Origin: Mytilisepta virgata
Taxonomy: Eukaryota; Mollusca; Bivalvia; Mytilida; Mytilidae
Length of the DNA: 64,000 nucleotides
Assembly (NCBI GenBank): GCA_028015205.1
Contig: CM051514.1
Span: 22,150,150 to 22,214,149 of the forward strand
Reading direction: 5' to 3'
This document shows, in pieces, positions 12,796 through 24,501 of this stretch. Within the stretch, counting starts at the first letter, position 1. Each line of letters begins with the position of its first letter. The notes beneath the pieces are model-generated. The model was not told the DNA's origin and ran no database searches. It saw only the letters and a program-made list of their open reading frames with translations. The position numbers were made by a program, and so were the translations under genes.

Positions 12796-14620
12796 TAACT
12801 ACTGACATTTTCACTTATCTATTCTTGATTTTATAGTTGCTTTGTGTTTTCCTTTGAACACGAATTTGGGGCATGGCTTGCTTCCAACAGAACATGTTTA
12901 ACCCCACAGCTTGTCCAATGTGCCTGTAATAAGTTATAGATGTGGTTCTTGTCACTAAACCTTTCGATTTTATGTACATGGGGAAGTTTAGAGCTTGTCA
13001 CATCGTGTTTAGTACTTTGCCACCCTTGCCAGAGGCTTGGTTGGACCCTCTGAATTGAATCTTTTCCTCAGGAATCTAATCCACCTTCAGGATGACATCC
13101 CATATATTTTTTTTTTACAAATATGACTTTTTTTGCCAGCAGGTGACATTTATAGTCTTTCACAATTACAAAAAGAATTTCAAAAAGGTTTAAGCCAGTT
13201 ATTATCAAAGTTACAAATAATCCTTTTAAGAAATGATTCCATCAACTGGGTTATAAATTTCCAAAGAACAAACAAGACAAATTTCTTTCAAAGAACCTTC
13301 CCATCTGAAACCACTTTTAATATTAATAGTAGGTGGTTCTGTGTTTTATATGAATGTCCCTAATGGCCATATACTGGGAAACAACAAAGGTTATATTATG
13401 CACAATACTGACATCAATGTAATAATAATCTCTTGGAACCAACTGGCTAACTGTGCACAATCAAAATGAACCCATAACAAATTTTTGGTCATTACACCTT
13501 GTTTGTATATTGCAATTATTTTATCAAAATAATTTTCCCTCAACTGACAAGGTGTAAAATCCTCTATATTACATAGTTTGGGGCAATTGAGAGCTTGCAG
13601 ATAACAAAATGAAATAATTCCACCCTAGTTGAAGGTCCTTGTGGAGACCCCTAAAACTGATTGTTTCTTTGACAGATAAATTGGATTATGGTCTCTAAGG
13701 CATTTACTTAATACATTTTCTTTTTTCTATATAAAGCAAATAGAGCATTTGAACAACTGGGGATGTATGTGTAGTCTAACTGCATCCTCCATTGAGAAAT
13801 CACAGAGATCTGAAAAGCGGAATAACACTTTAATAATGAGAACATTTTCTCTTTATTTAATGCTAAAAAGGTTTCACCCTAAGGCTTTAGTTTATTACAC
13901 AAGTCATAACAAGTTTTTTATCTATATTTATATTTTTATTTTATTATTTATTTTTTATGATAAAAAATAACAAACTAAAAAGTAAACAACATTTTGTTGC
14001 ACACCTGAAGAAAAATAACATAAAATTATAACAAAAAGCACCACTGAAAACATGTACAGGATACATGTTTTTAATATTGCAAAAGAATTTATATCTATAA
14101 AACTTGTATCCTCTCATTTTTTACAAAACAAATGTAAAATAAGGGAATTTCATCCCAGTATAAAACAAAATGATAAAAAGACAGTGAAATACTGATCAAG
14201 TAAACACAACATTCCTGAGATAAAAAAAAATGGAAAAATTATATGTAGTCTTCAGTCAAAAGTCTTCAAATTTGATATAACTAACAAAAAATCCGAGACA
14301 TTTCTAAGTTCAAAATCTTACAACAGCAAATTGTCCAATGCTTTATTTGTCTATTTGACTGTAAAAGTGTTGATAAATTTTATTCCAAGTTAAACAAAGA
14401 CGAGAAAACATTAGGACACTTTCTAACTCAGCTACATCAAAATCAGAAAAAATTGAAACTGTCTTGAACTGTTCACAGTATTTGTTTCAAAAAATTGTAG
14501 TTTTGGTTAAAATAATACAGATTTCTCAATTTTAAATCCCACTGACAAAAGACTACACTTATTCATATTTATAATTATAAAAAAAAACACTGTACATATC
14601 CTATTACAGTTTGTATAAAC
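12796..14620. other. Non-coding interior of the Harbinger element
   Basis: About 1.8 kb 3' of the transposase gene, AT-rich. I see no further gene; short frames lack motifs. Confidence 0.5.
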
Positions 14621-14895
14621 CTATGGAAGTGTATTGCTGCCATGCAAAGAAAAAAATTCTCATAATCAGGAGATAATAAGTCATAATTATGAAATACTAA
14701 GTCATAATTATGAGATATTATTACATCTCTTTATTATGACTTAATATCTCATTTTTATGACTTAACATCTCACACTTATGACAGTATTTCATAATTAAGA
14801 ATAAGAAATAACATCTCTACTTGTGTTAAGTCATCTCACAATTATGATATATATTTTTCTTAAAGTGGCAGCAATATGCTTCCTAAAAACCATAG
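14621..14895. mobile_element. MITE-like inverted-repeat element
   Basis: The 275-bp block starts CTATGGAAGTGTATTGCTGC and ends with an imperfect inverted copy closing in CCATAG. The arms share TATTGCTGCCA and an A-rich neighbour. The middle is made of direct and inverted copies of TAAGTCATAATTATGAGATA. No coding. The target duplication is unclear (TATAA-like on both sides). Confidence 0.55.
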
Positions 14896-14901
14896 TATAA
14901 C

Positions 14902-15030
14902 TACATGTATTCAAGAAGTAAACATTCCTTGTATTTTTGGTTATTACATGTATTCAGGAAATAAACATTCCTAGTATTTTGGCTCTTACATGTATTCAGG
15001 AAATAAACATTCCTAGTATTTTTGGTTCTA
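14902..15030. repeat. Three tandem copies of a ~43-bp unit
   Basis: Units start at 14902, 14945 and 14987, each beginning TACATGTATTCAGGAAATAA or a close variant. Non-coding, just left of the gypsy insertion site. Confidence 0.7.
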
Positions 15031-15080
15031 GCACCAACCCTTGTAAAAAGTTACACATAATTAGTTTGCTTACAACATGT

Positions 15081-15963
15081 TGTGACGAAAGAGGTTTTTG
15101 TCTGTGTTGTGTGTTAGAACTTTGTGACGTAGGCGACCAACAAGACGATTATTGATAGTTGTTACAGTTGATGCTCGTATTTATGTTGTTATTGTTTGTC
15201 TCTTGACATATACATCCAATTGACGACAGACACTAAAGTTCAGGCCCTTTTCTACAGCAACTCCCAGTAGCATGATATAGTAGAGAGTTTCTGGTCACAT
15301 AAAATAAATGGATCCTTGTATAGTTAGACAACTTGCTCTCGCAAGAAAAAGAGTCAGTGTTAAAATAAACTTGTATTAAGAAAACATGTCAATATTCACA
15401 CAATTGAACAATATGGCCCTGATTCGCAGATCAGTTCTATAACAACGGACGGTATATTTTACATAAATCCCAAACAGTTGAATAATGAATAAAATAATAG
15501 AGCTCTACGTTAACATAAAGTCTCAATGGTATGGAGTTACTCATTGTTGAAGACTCGTCTTTTTATACATAATAGGTGACTAACCTATTTTCCTTGAAGG
15601 TCATTTTCTGATGAAATATATTCTGATGCAATATATCCTGATGCAAGATATATATATTTGTGGGAGTCCCACTGGGACACCTCTAAGGACCCAGTGTCCC
15701 TACGGGACTACCTTGTCCAGGAGTCATTCAAAGGAATAGTTATTACAGTAACAGCTAATGACCTTGACACTAAATGACCTAATATTACAACATCTGTGCC
15801 ATAAATCAATAATCTGATGAAATAGGCCACTGACACTCTAACCCCTGTTGAGATATACCAAAATTAACCTAGCAGAAATATATATGATGAAATTATGAAA
15901 CAAAATAGTGACTTACATGAACTTTATGAAAAATGGAGGTGGTTGTACGAAAATTTCATTACA
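15081..15963 (-). repeat. 3' LTR of element A
   Basis: 883 bp, TG...CA ends. It differs from the 5' LTR at two positions that I can see: ATTGATAG versus ATTGACAG, and GTCAGTG versus GTCAATG. It contains two GGGAC-type short palindromes around 15665-15710. Confidence 0.95.
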
Positions 15964-15977
15964 TTGCCCCCCACTAA
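15964..15977 (-). promoter_or_regulatory. Polypurine tract of element A
   Basis: On the minus strand TTAGTGGGGGGCAA directly precedes the 3' LTR. It is the expected primer site for plus-strand DNA synthesis. Confidence 0.75.
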
Positions 15978-16713
15978 GCCCTGAACTTCCACTGTTCAGA
16001 AAAACATTTTATCAAAAACAAATCATGATTGATATGTGAAATTCAAAAATAAATTTTTGACAAGCCGAGGTAAGTATTGATGTGATATGCACTATTATGT
16101 ACATGTAAAATAAAAAAAAAAAAAAAAAAAAAAATACAACCGTTACAAAATAACATAAAATATATAAAAAAAAATGATCCTGAACACATATTGGCGGTTC
16201 TTGGCAAAAATTGGTATATCAGAATAATATTGGTTTGTTCCCTGAACATGACTAGATCAGAAAAAAAATATATAAATGTAAACGTATACACTTACCAAAA
16301 ATATTAGATAGCAAATGCGAATAAAAAAAAATATATATTTATAAAAAAAAAGAAAATTAAAAAAAAAATTTTCCCTTTAGGATTTCAAAACAAAATGGAC
16401 AACCTCTGTGTCCGTATTATGCATATGGCACTATATAAAAAAAAAACGACGTAAGATAATTACGAAAAATAATTATGTATATGTTTACAATATAAGGGTC
16501 CGTAAAGGACTCCTTTTACCTGGGGTCCATTATGGACTCCCCCAGGAGAGGTCCCAATAGGTACCAACTCCTGCATACATGTACATTATACAAAAACAAA
16601 ATAATTAAAAAAAAATAATAATCATAAATCAACACATTGTATATCAATAAGTTTTGCAATTTAACTCTACCACTACGAAATAATATACAGACAAATTCAC
16701 GCACACTACCATG
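15978..16713 (-). other. 3' untranslated region of element A
   Basis: About 735 bp between ORF3 and the polypurine tract, AT-rich with several A runs. No gene seen. Confidence 0.6.
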
Positions 16714-17490
16714 TTAGTCCATATCCTCATCCGAATTATTGTCACTTTCATCAATCCTGACGACCGATGGCCCTGGTCTCTCACTGGAATTTACATCATT
16801 CATGTGAGCTCTGACTTGAGCTAGAAAATATCTTAAGAACTCTTGCCACGGAAATGTTTTCGAATCGTAATGCATGCTTGTATTGATGTGCTGTTCCCTC
16901 CTTATCACAACTTTTCCTTCTTGGTCGATATGCTTTTTCTGAATCAGAGTTAAATTGATCAATTCTATGTCTTTGTCCTTGTCAATTTCGTACACCTCCT
17001 CTTCTTTTTTATCACTAGTACTCTTGTCACTACCACTATTCACGTTTATACGAATGTTCTCATATTTCGGAATTTTCCCTTTTTTACTGTGATTTTCATC
17101 CTCAGAATCATCACTTTCTATTGTCACTCTTCTTCCGTCAGATCCTGCTTCCCTTTTCTGCTGTTCATTTTCAGCTACATCATCATCATCCACATTAAAG
17201 TCATTGTCATTCGCCTCTAAGTCACTTCGATCCTTTCTAATGAATTCCGTCCCTAATGCTACTTCGTAGGCTGCCTCTTTAGAGTATTTATGGTCAGACA
17301 CCAAGTGTTCTCTTAACTTCTCCCTCCTAAAGAAGTGCAAGTCACAATCTGCGCATGAAATTATCTTTACTTTACAACTATGAAACTGATTGTTGTGCCT
17401 CCTCAGATTCCTCCTGTTACCAAACTCAATTTTGCAGATCCTGCAAAATGGGGCGTCCCGAGGCATTTTGCCTTTACCCTTTTTGTCCAT
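16714..17490 (-). CDS. ORF3 of element A: two-finger C2H2 protein
   Basis: 258 residues if read from the ATG at 17490; the frame is open upstream without a better ATG, and it overlaps the pol end by 17 bp. Two classical fingers lie at the N-terminus: C16-x2-C19-x12-H32-x4-H37 and C46-x2-C49-x12-H62-x4-H67. A long acidic Ser/Asp/Lys-rich region with low predicted order follows, then an end rich in D and E. It is not an envelope protein: no signal peptide or membrane helix is seen. Function is unknown; nucleic-acid binding is inferred from the fingers. An acceptor-like TTATATTCTTAG lies 27 bp upstream of the ATG, so a spliced subgenomic mRNA is possible. It could be a captured host gene fragment. 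Confidence 0.8.
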   Translation of the reverse strand: MDKKGKGKMPRDAPFCRICKIEFGNRRNLRRHNNQFHSCKVKIISCADCDLHFFRREKLREHLVSDHKYSKEAAYEVALGTEFIRKDRSDLEANDNDFNVDDDDVAENEQQKREAGSDGRRVTIESDDSEDENHSKKGKIPKYENIRINVNSGSDKSTSDKKEEEVYEIDKDKDIELINLTLIQKKHIDQEGKVVIRREQHINTSMHYDSKTFPWQEFLRYFLAQVRAHMNDVNSSERPGPSVVRIDESDNNSDEDMD

Positions 17491-20400
17491 TTTCTCTTTT
17501 TTTTTTTGTTGAAACACTAAGAATATAATCCCTGAACTTTCTAGGAATTTGGATTTTTCGCCGTAACCTTTGCGCATTTGTCTCACGCATATCCGGTAGT
17601 ATTCTATTGGCGGAACTATTCCGGACTCCTATGTAGTCCCGTAACTTTTCCGGAGGGTCCCCGTCATTACTATTGGATGGAATATCACCTTCTAGGTCAG
17701 TGACCGGCACATTTTCAGCATCTCTTTGATCTTCACCGCCAATTGGGTTTTCCACAAATTCCTCGTGCGGCGACAGCCTATCCTCATCACTTTTATGTGT
17801 CAAAGTTGACATTGTACTAGAAATAAACCATGGGAATTGTTTCTGACCGAGATAAGGTTTAAGATTATCACCATGAACCATAACAGGTTTCGAATTTTTA
17901 GAGTGTTGAATTTTGAACAAAACGTCACTTAATCTTTGAACAATAATCCAGGGACCAGAATAATCTCGTTGAATTTTTAATTTTCTCCCTACTACATTTT
18001 TCCTCTGATTGCGCCAAACTAAATGTCCAACTTCATAATTTTTACTACGTACGGAATTATCATATGCCGATTTCTGTCTCTCTGCAGCACTCCCGAGTTG
18101 CTCCCGAGCTAAAGAATGAATTTGTTGTAAATTCTTCTGCAAATTCAGGACATATTCAGTAGTATATTCTTCGTCAATTTCTACTTCATCTTGTAAAATT
18201 TGTTCCGATATAAAATCCAACGGGAATTTCATTTCTTCACCATATACCATTCTATGTGGGCTCTGACCCGTGCTCTCATGGGGTGTTGAATTATAAACCA
18301 TAATAACAGAGTCCAAATAGTCGTCCCAGTCTCTTTGATGAATTTTGATATATTTGGATAACATATTATTGATTGTTCTGTTCATTCTTTCGACCATTCC
18401 GTCTGATCTCGGATGTAACGGTGTTGTTCGAGTTTTCTTAATGTCTAAAAATTTACAAAGTTCTTGAAATAACTGGCTTTCAAATTGTCTCCCTTGGTCA
18501 GTATGTAGCTCCCCGGGGGTCCCGTAACGTTTTATCCATCCTCTAAACAAGGCATCCGCAACTGTTGTCGCTTGCATATCAGGAATAGCATACGCTTCTG
18601 TTAGTTTTGAAAAATAATCGGCAACAACAAGAATATATTTGTTTCCATTCTCACTCATAGGAAATGGCCCCGCAAGGTCGGCTGCTATCTGGAAACTCAT
18701 GCCTGACTTGTATATTTTCATCCTGTGTCGTTTCTTAAAAGCTGGACCTTTCCTTTCCCCACAAATGTCTATATAATCCCTTACAGTTCTTTGCATTCCA
18801 ATCCAAAAATATGGCGACAATTTTGCTTTCTCATAAGTCTTTTTGACTCCCTGGTGTCCCGCAGTTCTGGCATCGTGTAGATAAAACAGTATGGCACTTA
18901 ATAATGAAACAGGAGCACATATTTTCCATCTAAATCTTTCATTCTTGTCCTCCAAATGTATGCACAAAACATTATTATGAACCTCAAGTAGCTCCCATCT
19001 TGCTATGTATGCTCTAAATTGTCTACTCTCTCCACTTATCTCTTCCCAAGTAGGTTTTTCTTTATTTTCTAGCTTTAATTTTAAGATTTTTCCAATAACT
19101 TCATCTTCATCTTGTTTAAGGCGTATATTTTCTTTATCGTTTAAGTCCTCTGTTGGTATCGACTTCTGCTTAGCTGACTTAGGTCTGTTGGGCTTCCTCC
19201 CCCTTCTTAATATCGGAGCTCCTCCTGGAGCTTCTTCTGGTGTTTCAGCTTGACTCCTTATATCGGGAGTCCGACTCCCTCGAGTAGGAGTATGATCTCG
19301 ATTCTCTTCATCAGATTCAGAATCATCTACCAGCATGCCTACAAATTCAGTTGGTTTCTCTTCTTTCATATTCTTTATCTCTGTCGTTTTTGGTCCATTA
19401 TACTCGAAATCCCAAGGCATTTCACAGTGTTTGCAGACGTCGCCGCCCGGTGTTACAAGTCTGGACATAGCATCGGCGTTTCCATGCTTGGCGCCCGGTC
19501 GGTGTTGTATTTCAAAATGGAATTGACTGAGCTGTTGTATCCATCTGTGTATCTGTCCGTCTGGCTCCTTAAACTTCTGTAGCCAAGATAACGAGCCATG
19601 GTCTGTTCTGATGAGAAATTTTCGTCCCAACAAGTAGTGCTTGAAATATCTGGTGAAATATACAACAGCTAACATCTCCCGTCTTGTCACACAATAATTC
19701 CTCTCTGGTTTATCTAGGCAACGACTCCCGTATGCTATGACTTTCTCTCTGCCTTCCTGTACCTGGGAAAGTACTGCTCCTATGGCGTATGCGCTCGCAT
19801 CAGTGTCTAGTATGAATTGACTCCCGTTGGCTTGTGGGAATGCTAAAATGGGAGCACGCATTAATCTATCTTTAAGTTCTTGGAAACTCTTATCACAATC
19901 ATCAGACCAACTGAACTTTTTGTCTTTTCTCGTTAGATCAAACAGTGGTTTGGCAATCTTGGAAAACGACTGTACATATTTACGATAGTAGGAGGCTAGA
20001 CCCAAGAAACTCCTAGTCTGTGTCACAGTTTTCGGACATGGCATATCTCTAATAGCAGCAATTTTAGCTGGATCGGTTCTTATTCCAGATTTGGATACAA
20101 CATGGCCCAGGAACGATACCTCTTTCTGTAATAGGCAACATTTCTTAGGTTTTAATTTCAATCCAGCTTTTGACAACCTGTCAATCACCTTCTGTAGATT
20201 CTCGAGATGATTTGAAAACGACTTTCCATATACAACAATATCATCAAGATATAGAACAGCTATCTCCCACTGAAGTCCCGTTAAGGTCTTTTCTATTATC
20301 CTCTCAAATGTACTGGCTGAATTACATAAACCAAATGGCATTGTAGTGTACTGGTATAGGCCGCCTCTAGGTGTTGCAAATGCAGTCTTTATTTTATCTT

Positions 20401-21843
20401 CTTCAACCATTGGCACCTGGTGATAGGCCATATCTAAATCTAAAGATGAAAACCATTCAGCTCCCACCAGGGCATCTAAATTCTCATCAATTCTGGTCAG
20501 TGGATAAGCATCCTTAACCGTCTTTTCGTTTAACTTTCGATAGTCAATACACATCCTCCATGTCCCATCCTTCTTTTGAACCATTACAGTCTGCGATGAC
20601 CAAGGGCTGTTAGACTTTTCGATTAACCCTTTCTCTTCAAGTTTTTTTATTTCTTCTTCAAGAGCTTGTCTCTTATACAAAGGAATTCTTCTTGGTGGTT
20701 CTCTCACAGGCTTTTCATCTTTCAGTTGTATCTTATGTACTCCCATATTAGTTCTCCCGACTTCTCCTGGCCTGGCAAAACATCTTTGATTATCCATGAG
20801 AAACTTCTTCAGCCTTTTACATTGTTCGTGATCTAAATTCTCTTTTCCTTTTAGAAAAACAGGTAACATATATTCTGGTAACTCTCCTTCTTCATCAACG
20901 AACACTTCTTCAACTTCATCATCTTCTTCTTGTGCCTGGACACGTAGATTAACTACTGGTCCTATTCGACACACTGGCGTAAATATCGCCATATGTGTAT
21001 GCTTATACACCCTCACATCATCTGCTCCAGGGTTGTATACTCTAGCATAAACAACTTCATTAGCTGCATCTACTAAGGTTTTTGCTAATGCAAGTCCGTG
21101 GCGTTCCATGAATGGACGCTCTGGGGTCAAAATCCCAAGGTGACTTTGCCCGCAGGTCCTTGTACAGAGACCTGACTTTATTATTGCCTCCTGTTTCGCT
21201 GGCACTAGTACGGTCTCCAAAGCTATGACTCTAGCTGTCTCTGTAGAGGACATAGAGCCCCTTAAGGGTACTCTACTCCCTTTTATGACAAATGTTGACT
21301 CATCATGGTCCCAATGGCATCTGTACTTAGTTATGAAGTCTTCACCAATTAAATTATGCCGAACTACTCCAACAACAACTTCATGGGGGTAGATGGTATC
21401 ACCAAAGGCAATGTTCATCAGTGCTTGGCCATAGCACTTTAAACTGTGTCCACTGGCAGTAATATATCTACTATCCACTTCCTCCAATACAGGTTTATCA
21501 GGGATCAAGTCAAATGTCTGTTTGGTTATGAACGTACTTCTGGCTCCCGTATCTATCTTCCAATGAACTGGCGCTCCTTCAACTTGTCCTCGCACCATCA
21601 TTCCTGGTAATCTGCTAATTGTTTCTTCTGGCGCTCTGACCCTCCAGTGGGGTTCCACTGAGGATCCCTCTCCTGCTCCCAAAGACTTCAACTCCTCTTT
21701 ACTGGAATCACTATCATTGTACTCTTTTGACTTCTTTCTTTTACACTTCCTGTGGAATACCAATTTGTCGAAATGCATTTCATTAAAATTAGGCCTTTCT
21801 TCCTTCACGACCGGTACGGGGCCCTCGGCACCGGTCTCTTCTA
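17474..21843 (-). CDS. pol: pol of element A (protease, RT, RNase H, integrase)
   Basis: The frame is open from the gag stop region and lies -1 relative to gag. A methionine at 21925 exists, but synthesis as Gag-Pol by frameshift at 21844-21850 is more likely. Domains in order: a retropepsin-like protease with KIDTGARSTF; reverse transcriptase with the YLDD box; RNase H starting FILDTDAS; integrase core with D in AADLAGPF, D in HTDQG and E in MVERMNRT; then a GPW-type C-terminal module. The integrase zinc site has both H but the second cysteine of the CxxC pair is replaced (ICGERKG), leaving HHC. No chromodomain is seen. About 1456 residues from the shift, with no internal stop. Confidence 0.95.
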
Positions 21844-23463
21844 GTTTAACGGCTTCTGTGGAGGGCTCCCAGGGGCCACCCTTGTAGGACCCCCAGGCTC
21901 CTGCCGGCTCTGGTCTTGAATCCATGGTTGTCCTCTGCCTCGACCAAATGCGCGCTTAAATGGCCGTCCTCGAGGTCCGGATCCAAACCTAGGCGGGTAT
22001 CTTCTTAAGGGGTGTACACCATTATCTTCGTATTTATTGCTTCCAGAACCTGCTTTTTGAGATTCCTCAGCGCATATCATGTCCATCCCGCCTAATTTTT
22101 CTTCGATTGCATAAACCCTTTTATTCACAGGTCTCTCCTTAGCTAGCTCCCTTTCTCCTACTCTAAGGCACTCCTCCTGCATCGCATTTACCACAGCCTC
22201 TTGCAGGGTTTTTGGTCTACTTCTTTTCACTGCTAGCCTGAAATCTTCTGCCTGCCCACATTTATCCAGAAACGCCTTTATTGCGTTTTCCTCCACTATG
22301 TCTGGATTATCAGGGTATGCTCTTCTATACAGGTCCTCTATAGCCTGTCCAAAATCTCTCAACGATTCATCAGGTTGCCTCTTTCTTAACTTTGCATCGG
22401 CCATATAGCGCTCCTTCATAGCGGTATGCCCAAAACGTCCTTCCATCTTTGTCTTAAGTCTGTCGTAGTTTCTCTGCACTACCAATGGCAACCCATAAGC
22501 AAACGTCTCCGCCTGACCACGCAGCGTACTAAGGAGTACCCTTCTTGATTTCTCGGGTCCCCACATATTAAGTTCTGCCATATTTTCAAAATATTGGAGA
22601 AACTCATTCCATACATCGTTACTCCCTCCAGTAAAGGTCCTCCTAACTGGGTATTCGGATGTGTTTCCTGTACTTCGTGGTTCTACATACTCTCGGCGGT
22701 CCACAATTTGGTTCTCCCTATAAGCAACCGACTCCCGGCCTTCAAAGGGGGGACGTGGCGTATCTTGCCTTCGTTTTACTGTAACGCCTCCTATTCCTTC
22801 ACCTGTCTCATTGGATTTTCCTTTTGAGTTACGCAAACGTCCATCGGACGATACATCATTGAAGTCCATTGCTGGACTACTGACTACGTCCATTTTGTTG
22901 GACACATCTGCCGGCGTAACTGGATCGACATCTTCTTGAAACTGGTCGTCCCGGTAGTCTTCCTCCCACATGTCTTCTTCCATCTGTCTGGTACGAAATC
23001 TGCGATTATCATTCTCTCGGGATTCCCTCCTGCACACAGTCGTCAGGAACTTCAGGAATATAGCCAGAAAAGTCACACCGATCACAGCTAACAAACTATT
23101 CATGACATACTCTTGAGAAAGTTGAACTATCCGGTTGTTTGGGAAATAGGTCCAAGTAAACGCTACACAGCAACAACTCAGTGCAAGGATTACAAACCAT
23201 GTAAACCAAAATACACTCCAACGACTCCTTTCTTTAACTCCTGGGATTTCTGCACCATTCCTCAATGGGGAGACACGCATGCCTAGTCCATTCGTCCTGG
23301 GGAATCCTCCAGTCGGAATATCCATAGGGGTCCGGCGAGGTGATGGTGTATCTCCAATACCAGAATCAGGGGTGAATAATTGAGTTCTAGAAAAATCAGG
23401 TCTTACCTTGGATGACATGATAGCCTGATTAGAATGTCTCCTGTTAACCCTAGGAGTATCCAT
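21841..23463 (-). CDS. gag: gag of element A with two predicted membrane helices
   Basis: I place the start at the ATG at 23463 (540 residues); the frame is open a little upstream but only from non-ATG codons. Residues 84-106 (Phe/Trp/Cys/Val-rich) and 121-144 (Leu/Ile/Val-rich) are strongly hydrophobic and look like two transmembrane segments separated by a short NNR loop. This is unusual for a Ty3 Gag. The capsid-like part follows at about residues 280-440 with WNEFLQYFENMAELN and the helical run to RSRPKTLQEAV. No CCHC zinc knuckle is present. Instead the C-terminus is Gly/Arg/Pro-rich, which may bind RNA. It ends in the frameshift heptamer. Confidence 0.88.
   Translation of the reverse strand: MDTPRVNRRHSNQAIMSSKVRPDFSRTQLFTPDSGIGDTPSPRRTPMDIPTGGFPRTNGLGMRVSPLRNGAEIPGVKERSRWSVFWFTWFVILALSCCCVAFTWTYFPNNRIVQLSQEYVMNSLLAVIGVTFLAIFLKFLTTVCRRESRENDNRRFRTRQMEEDMWEEDYRDDQFQEDVDPVTPADVSNKMDVVSSPAMDFNDVSSDGRLRNSKGKSNETGEGIGGVTVKRRQDTPRPPFEGRESVAYRENQIVDRREYVEPRSTGNTSEYPVRRTFTGGSNDVWNEFLQYFENMAELNMWGPEKSRRVLLSTLRGQAETFAYGLPLVVQRNYDRLKTKMEGRFGHTAMKERYMADAKLRKRQPDESLRDFGQAIEDLYRRAYPDNPDIVEENAIKAFLDKCGQAEDFRLAVKRSRPKTLQEAVVNAMQEECLRVGERELAKERPVNKRVYAIEEKLGGMDMICAEESQKAGSGSNKYEDNGVHPLRRYPPRFGSGPRGRPFKRAFGRGRGQPWIQDQSRQEPGGPTRVAPGSPPQKPLN
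21844..21850 (-). promoter_or_regulatory. -1 frameshift heptamer at the gag end of element A
   Basis: On the minus strand the last gag codons read CCG TTA AAC TAG. The heptamer G TTA AAC is immediately followed by the stop, and the -1 frame (GTT AAA CTA) is the pol frame. GUUAAAC is the known slip site of an arterivirus. Gag and pol overlap upstream by more than 80 nt, so other slip points cannot be excluded. Confidence 0.7.
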
Positions 23464-23523
23464 AACACAAATTAGAATGTACACTAAACTCCAATACAGC
23501 GAAATTGTCAAGTCACACAAAAG

Positions 23524-23541
23524 ATCCCACCGCTGCCACCA
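23524..23541 (-). promoter_or_regulatory. Primer-binding site, tRNA-Leu
   Basis: One base after the 5' LTR, the minus strand reads TGGTGGCAGCGGTGGGAT. This is complementary to the 3' end of a tRNA-Leu of the AAG/TAG type (ATCCCACCGCTGCCA plus CCA). Confidence 0.8.
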
Positions 23542-23542
23542 A

Positions 23543-24425
23543 TGTGACGAAAGAGGTTTTTGTCTGTGTTGTGTGTTAGAACTTTGTGACGTAGGCGACC
23601 AACAAGACGATTATTGACAGTTGTTACAGTTGATGCTCGTATTTATGTTGTTATTGTTTGTCTCTTGACATATACATCCAATTGACGACAGACACTAAAG
23701 TTCAGGCCCTTTTCTACAGCAACTCCCAGTAGCATGATATAGTAGAGAGTTTCTGGTCACATAAAATAAATGGATCCTTGTATAGTTAGACAACTTGCTC
23801 TCGCAAGAAAAAGAGTCAATGTTAAAATAAACTTGTATTAAGAAAACATGTCAATATTCACACAATTGAACAATATGGCCCTGATTCGCAGATCAGTTCT
23901 ATAACAACGGACGGTATATTTTACATAAATCCCAAACAGTTGAATAATGAATAAAATAATAGAGCTCTACGTTAACATAAAGTCTCAATGGTATGGAGTT
24001 ACTCATTGTTGAAGACTCGTCTTTTTATACATAATAGGTGACTAACCTATTTTCCTTGAAGGTCATTTTCTGATGAAATATATTCTGATGCAATATATCC
24101 TGATGCAAGATATATATATTTGTGGGAGTCCCACTGGGACACCTCTAAGGACCCAGTGTCCCTACGGGACTACCTTGTCCAGGAGTCATTCAAAGGAATA
24201 GTTATTACAGTAACAGCTAATGACCTTGACACTAAATGACCTAATATTACAACATCTGTGCCATAAATCAATAATCTGATGAAATAGGCCACTGACACTC
24301 TAACCCCTGTTGAGATATACCAAAATTAACCTAGCAGAAATATATATGATGAAATTATGAAACAAAATAGTGACTTACATGAACTTTATGAAAAATGGAG
24401 GTGGTTGTACGAAAATTTCATTACA
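23543..24425 (-). repeat. 5' LTR of element A
   Basis: 883 bp, the upstream LTR in the minus-strand orientation. A TATA box, TATAAAAAG on the minus strand, lies at 24021-24029 and would place transcription start around 23995. The same box is at 15559-15567 in the other LTR. Confidence 0.95.
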
Positions 24426-24501
24426 ATGTTATAAAAGTCTATTTCTACTGTTATCTGTACTGTAACAGTTTTCCTTTTCTGTAAGCACTACCATTTATTT
24501 C

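Larger units (their letters stand above)
15081..24425 (-). mobile_element. Ty3/gypsy LTR retrotransposon (element A), complete and young
   Basis: The 9345-bp element lies on the minus strand, flanked by the 4-bp duplication ATGT (15077-15080 and 24426-24429). The two 883-bp LTRs begin TGTGACG, end TTACA and differ at about two sites by eye. In order along the minus strand it has 5' LTR, tRNA-Leu primer site, gag, pol, a third ORF with C2H2 fingers, polypurine tract and 3' LTR. Gag and pol are open over their full length, so this copy could be autonomous. It is inserted in the interior of the Harbinger element, so it is younger than that insertion. Confidence 0.96.

Noticed and set aside
19005..19665. 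Several frames opposite pol of element A
   Set aside because: Shadows of the conserved RNase H/integrase linker on the other strand; no independent evidence.
17516..23405. Splicing of the gag donor AAG/GTAAGA (about 23405) to the acceptor before ORF3 of element A as a Gag-ORF3 fusion
   Set aside because: The join would put ORF3 out of frame with the gag start, so a fusion is not supported; ORF3 would need its own ATG.
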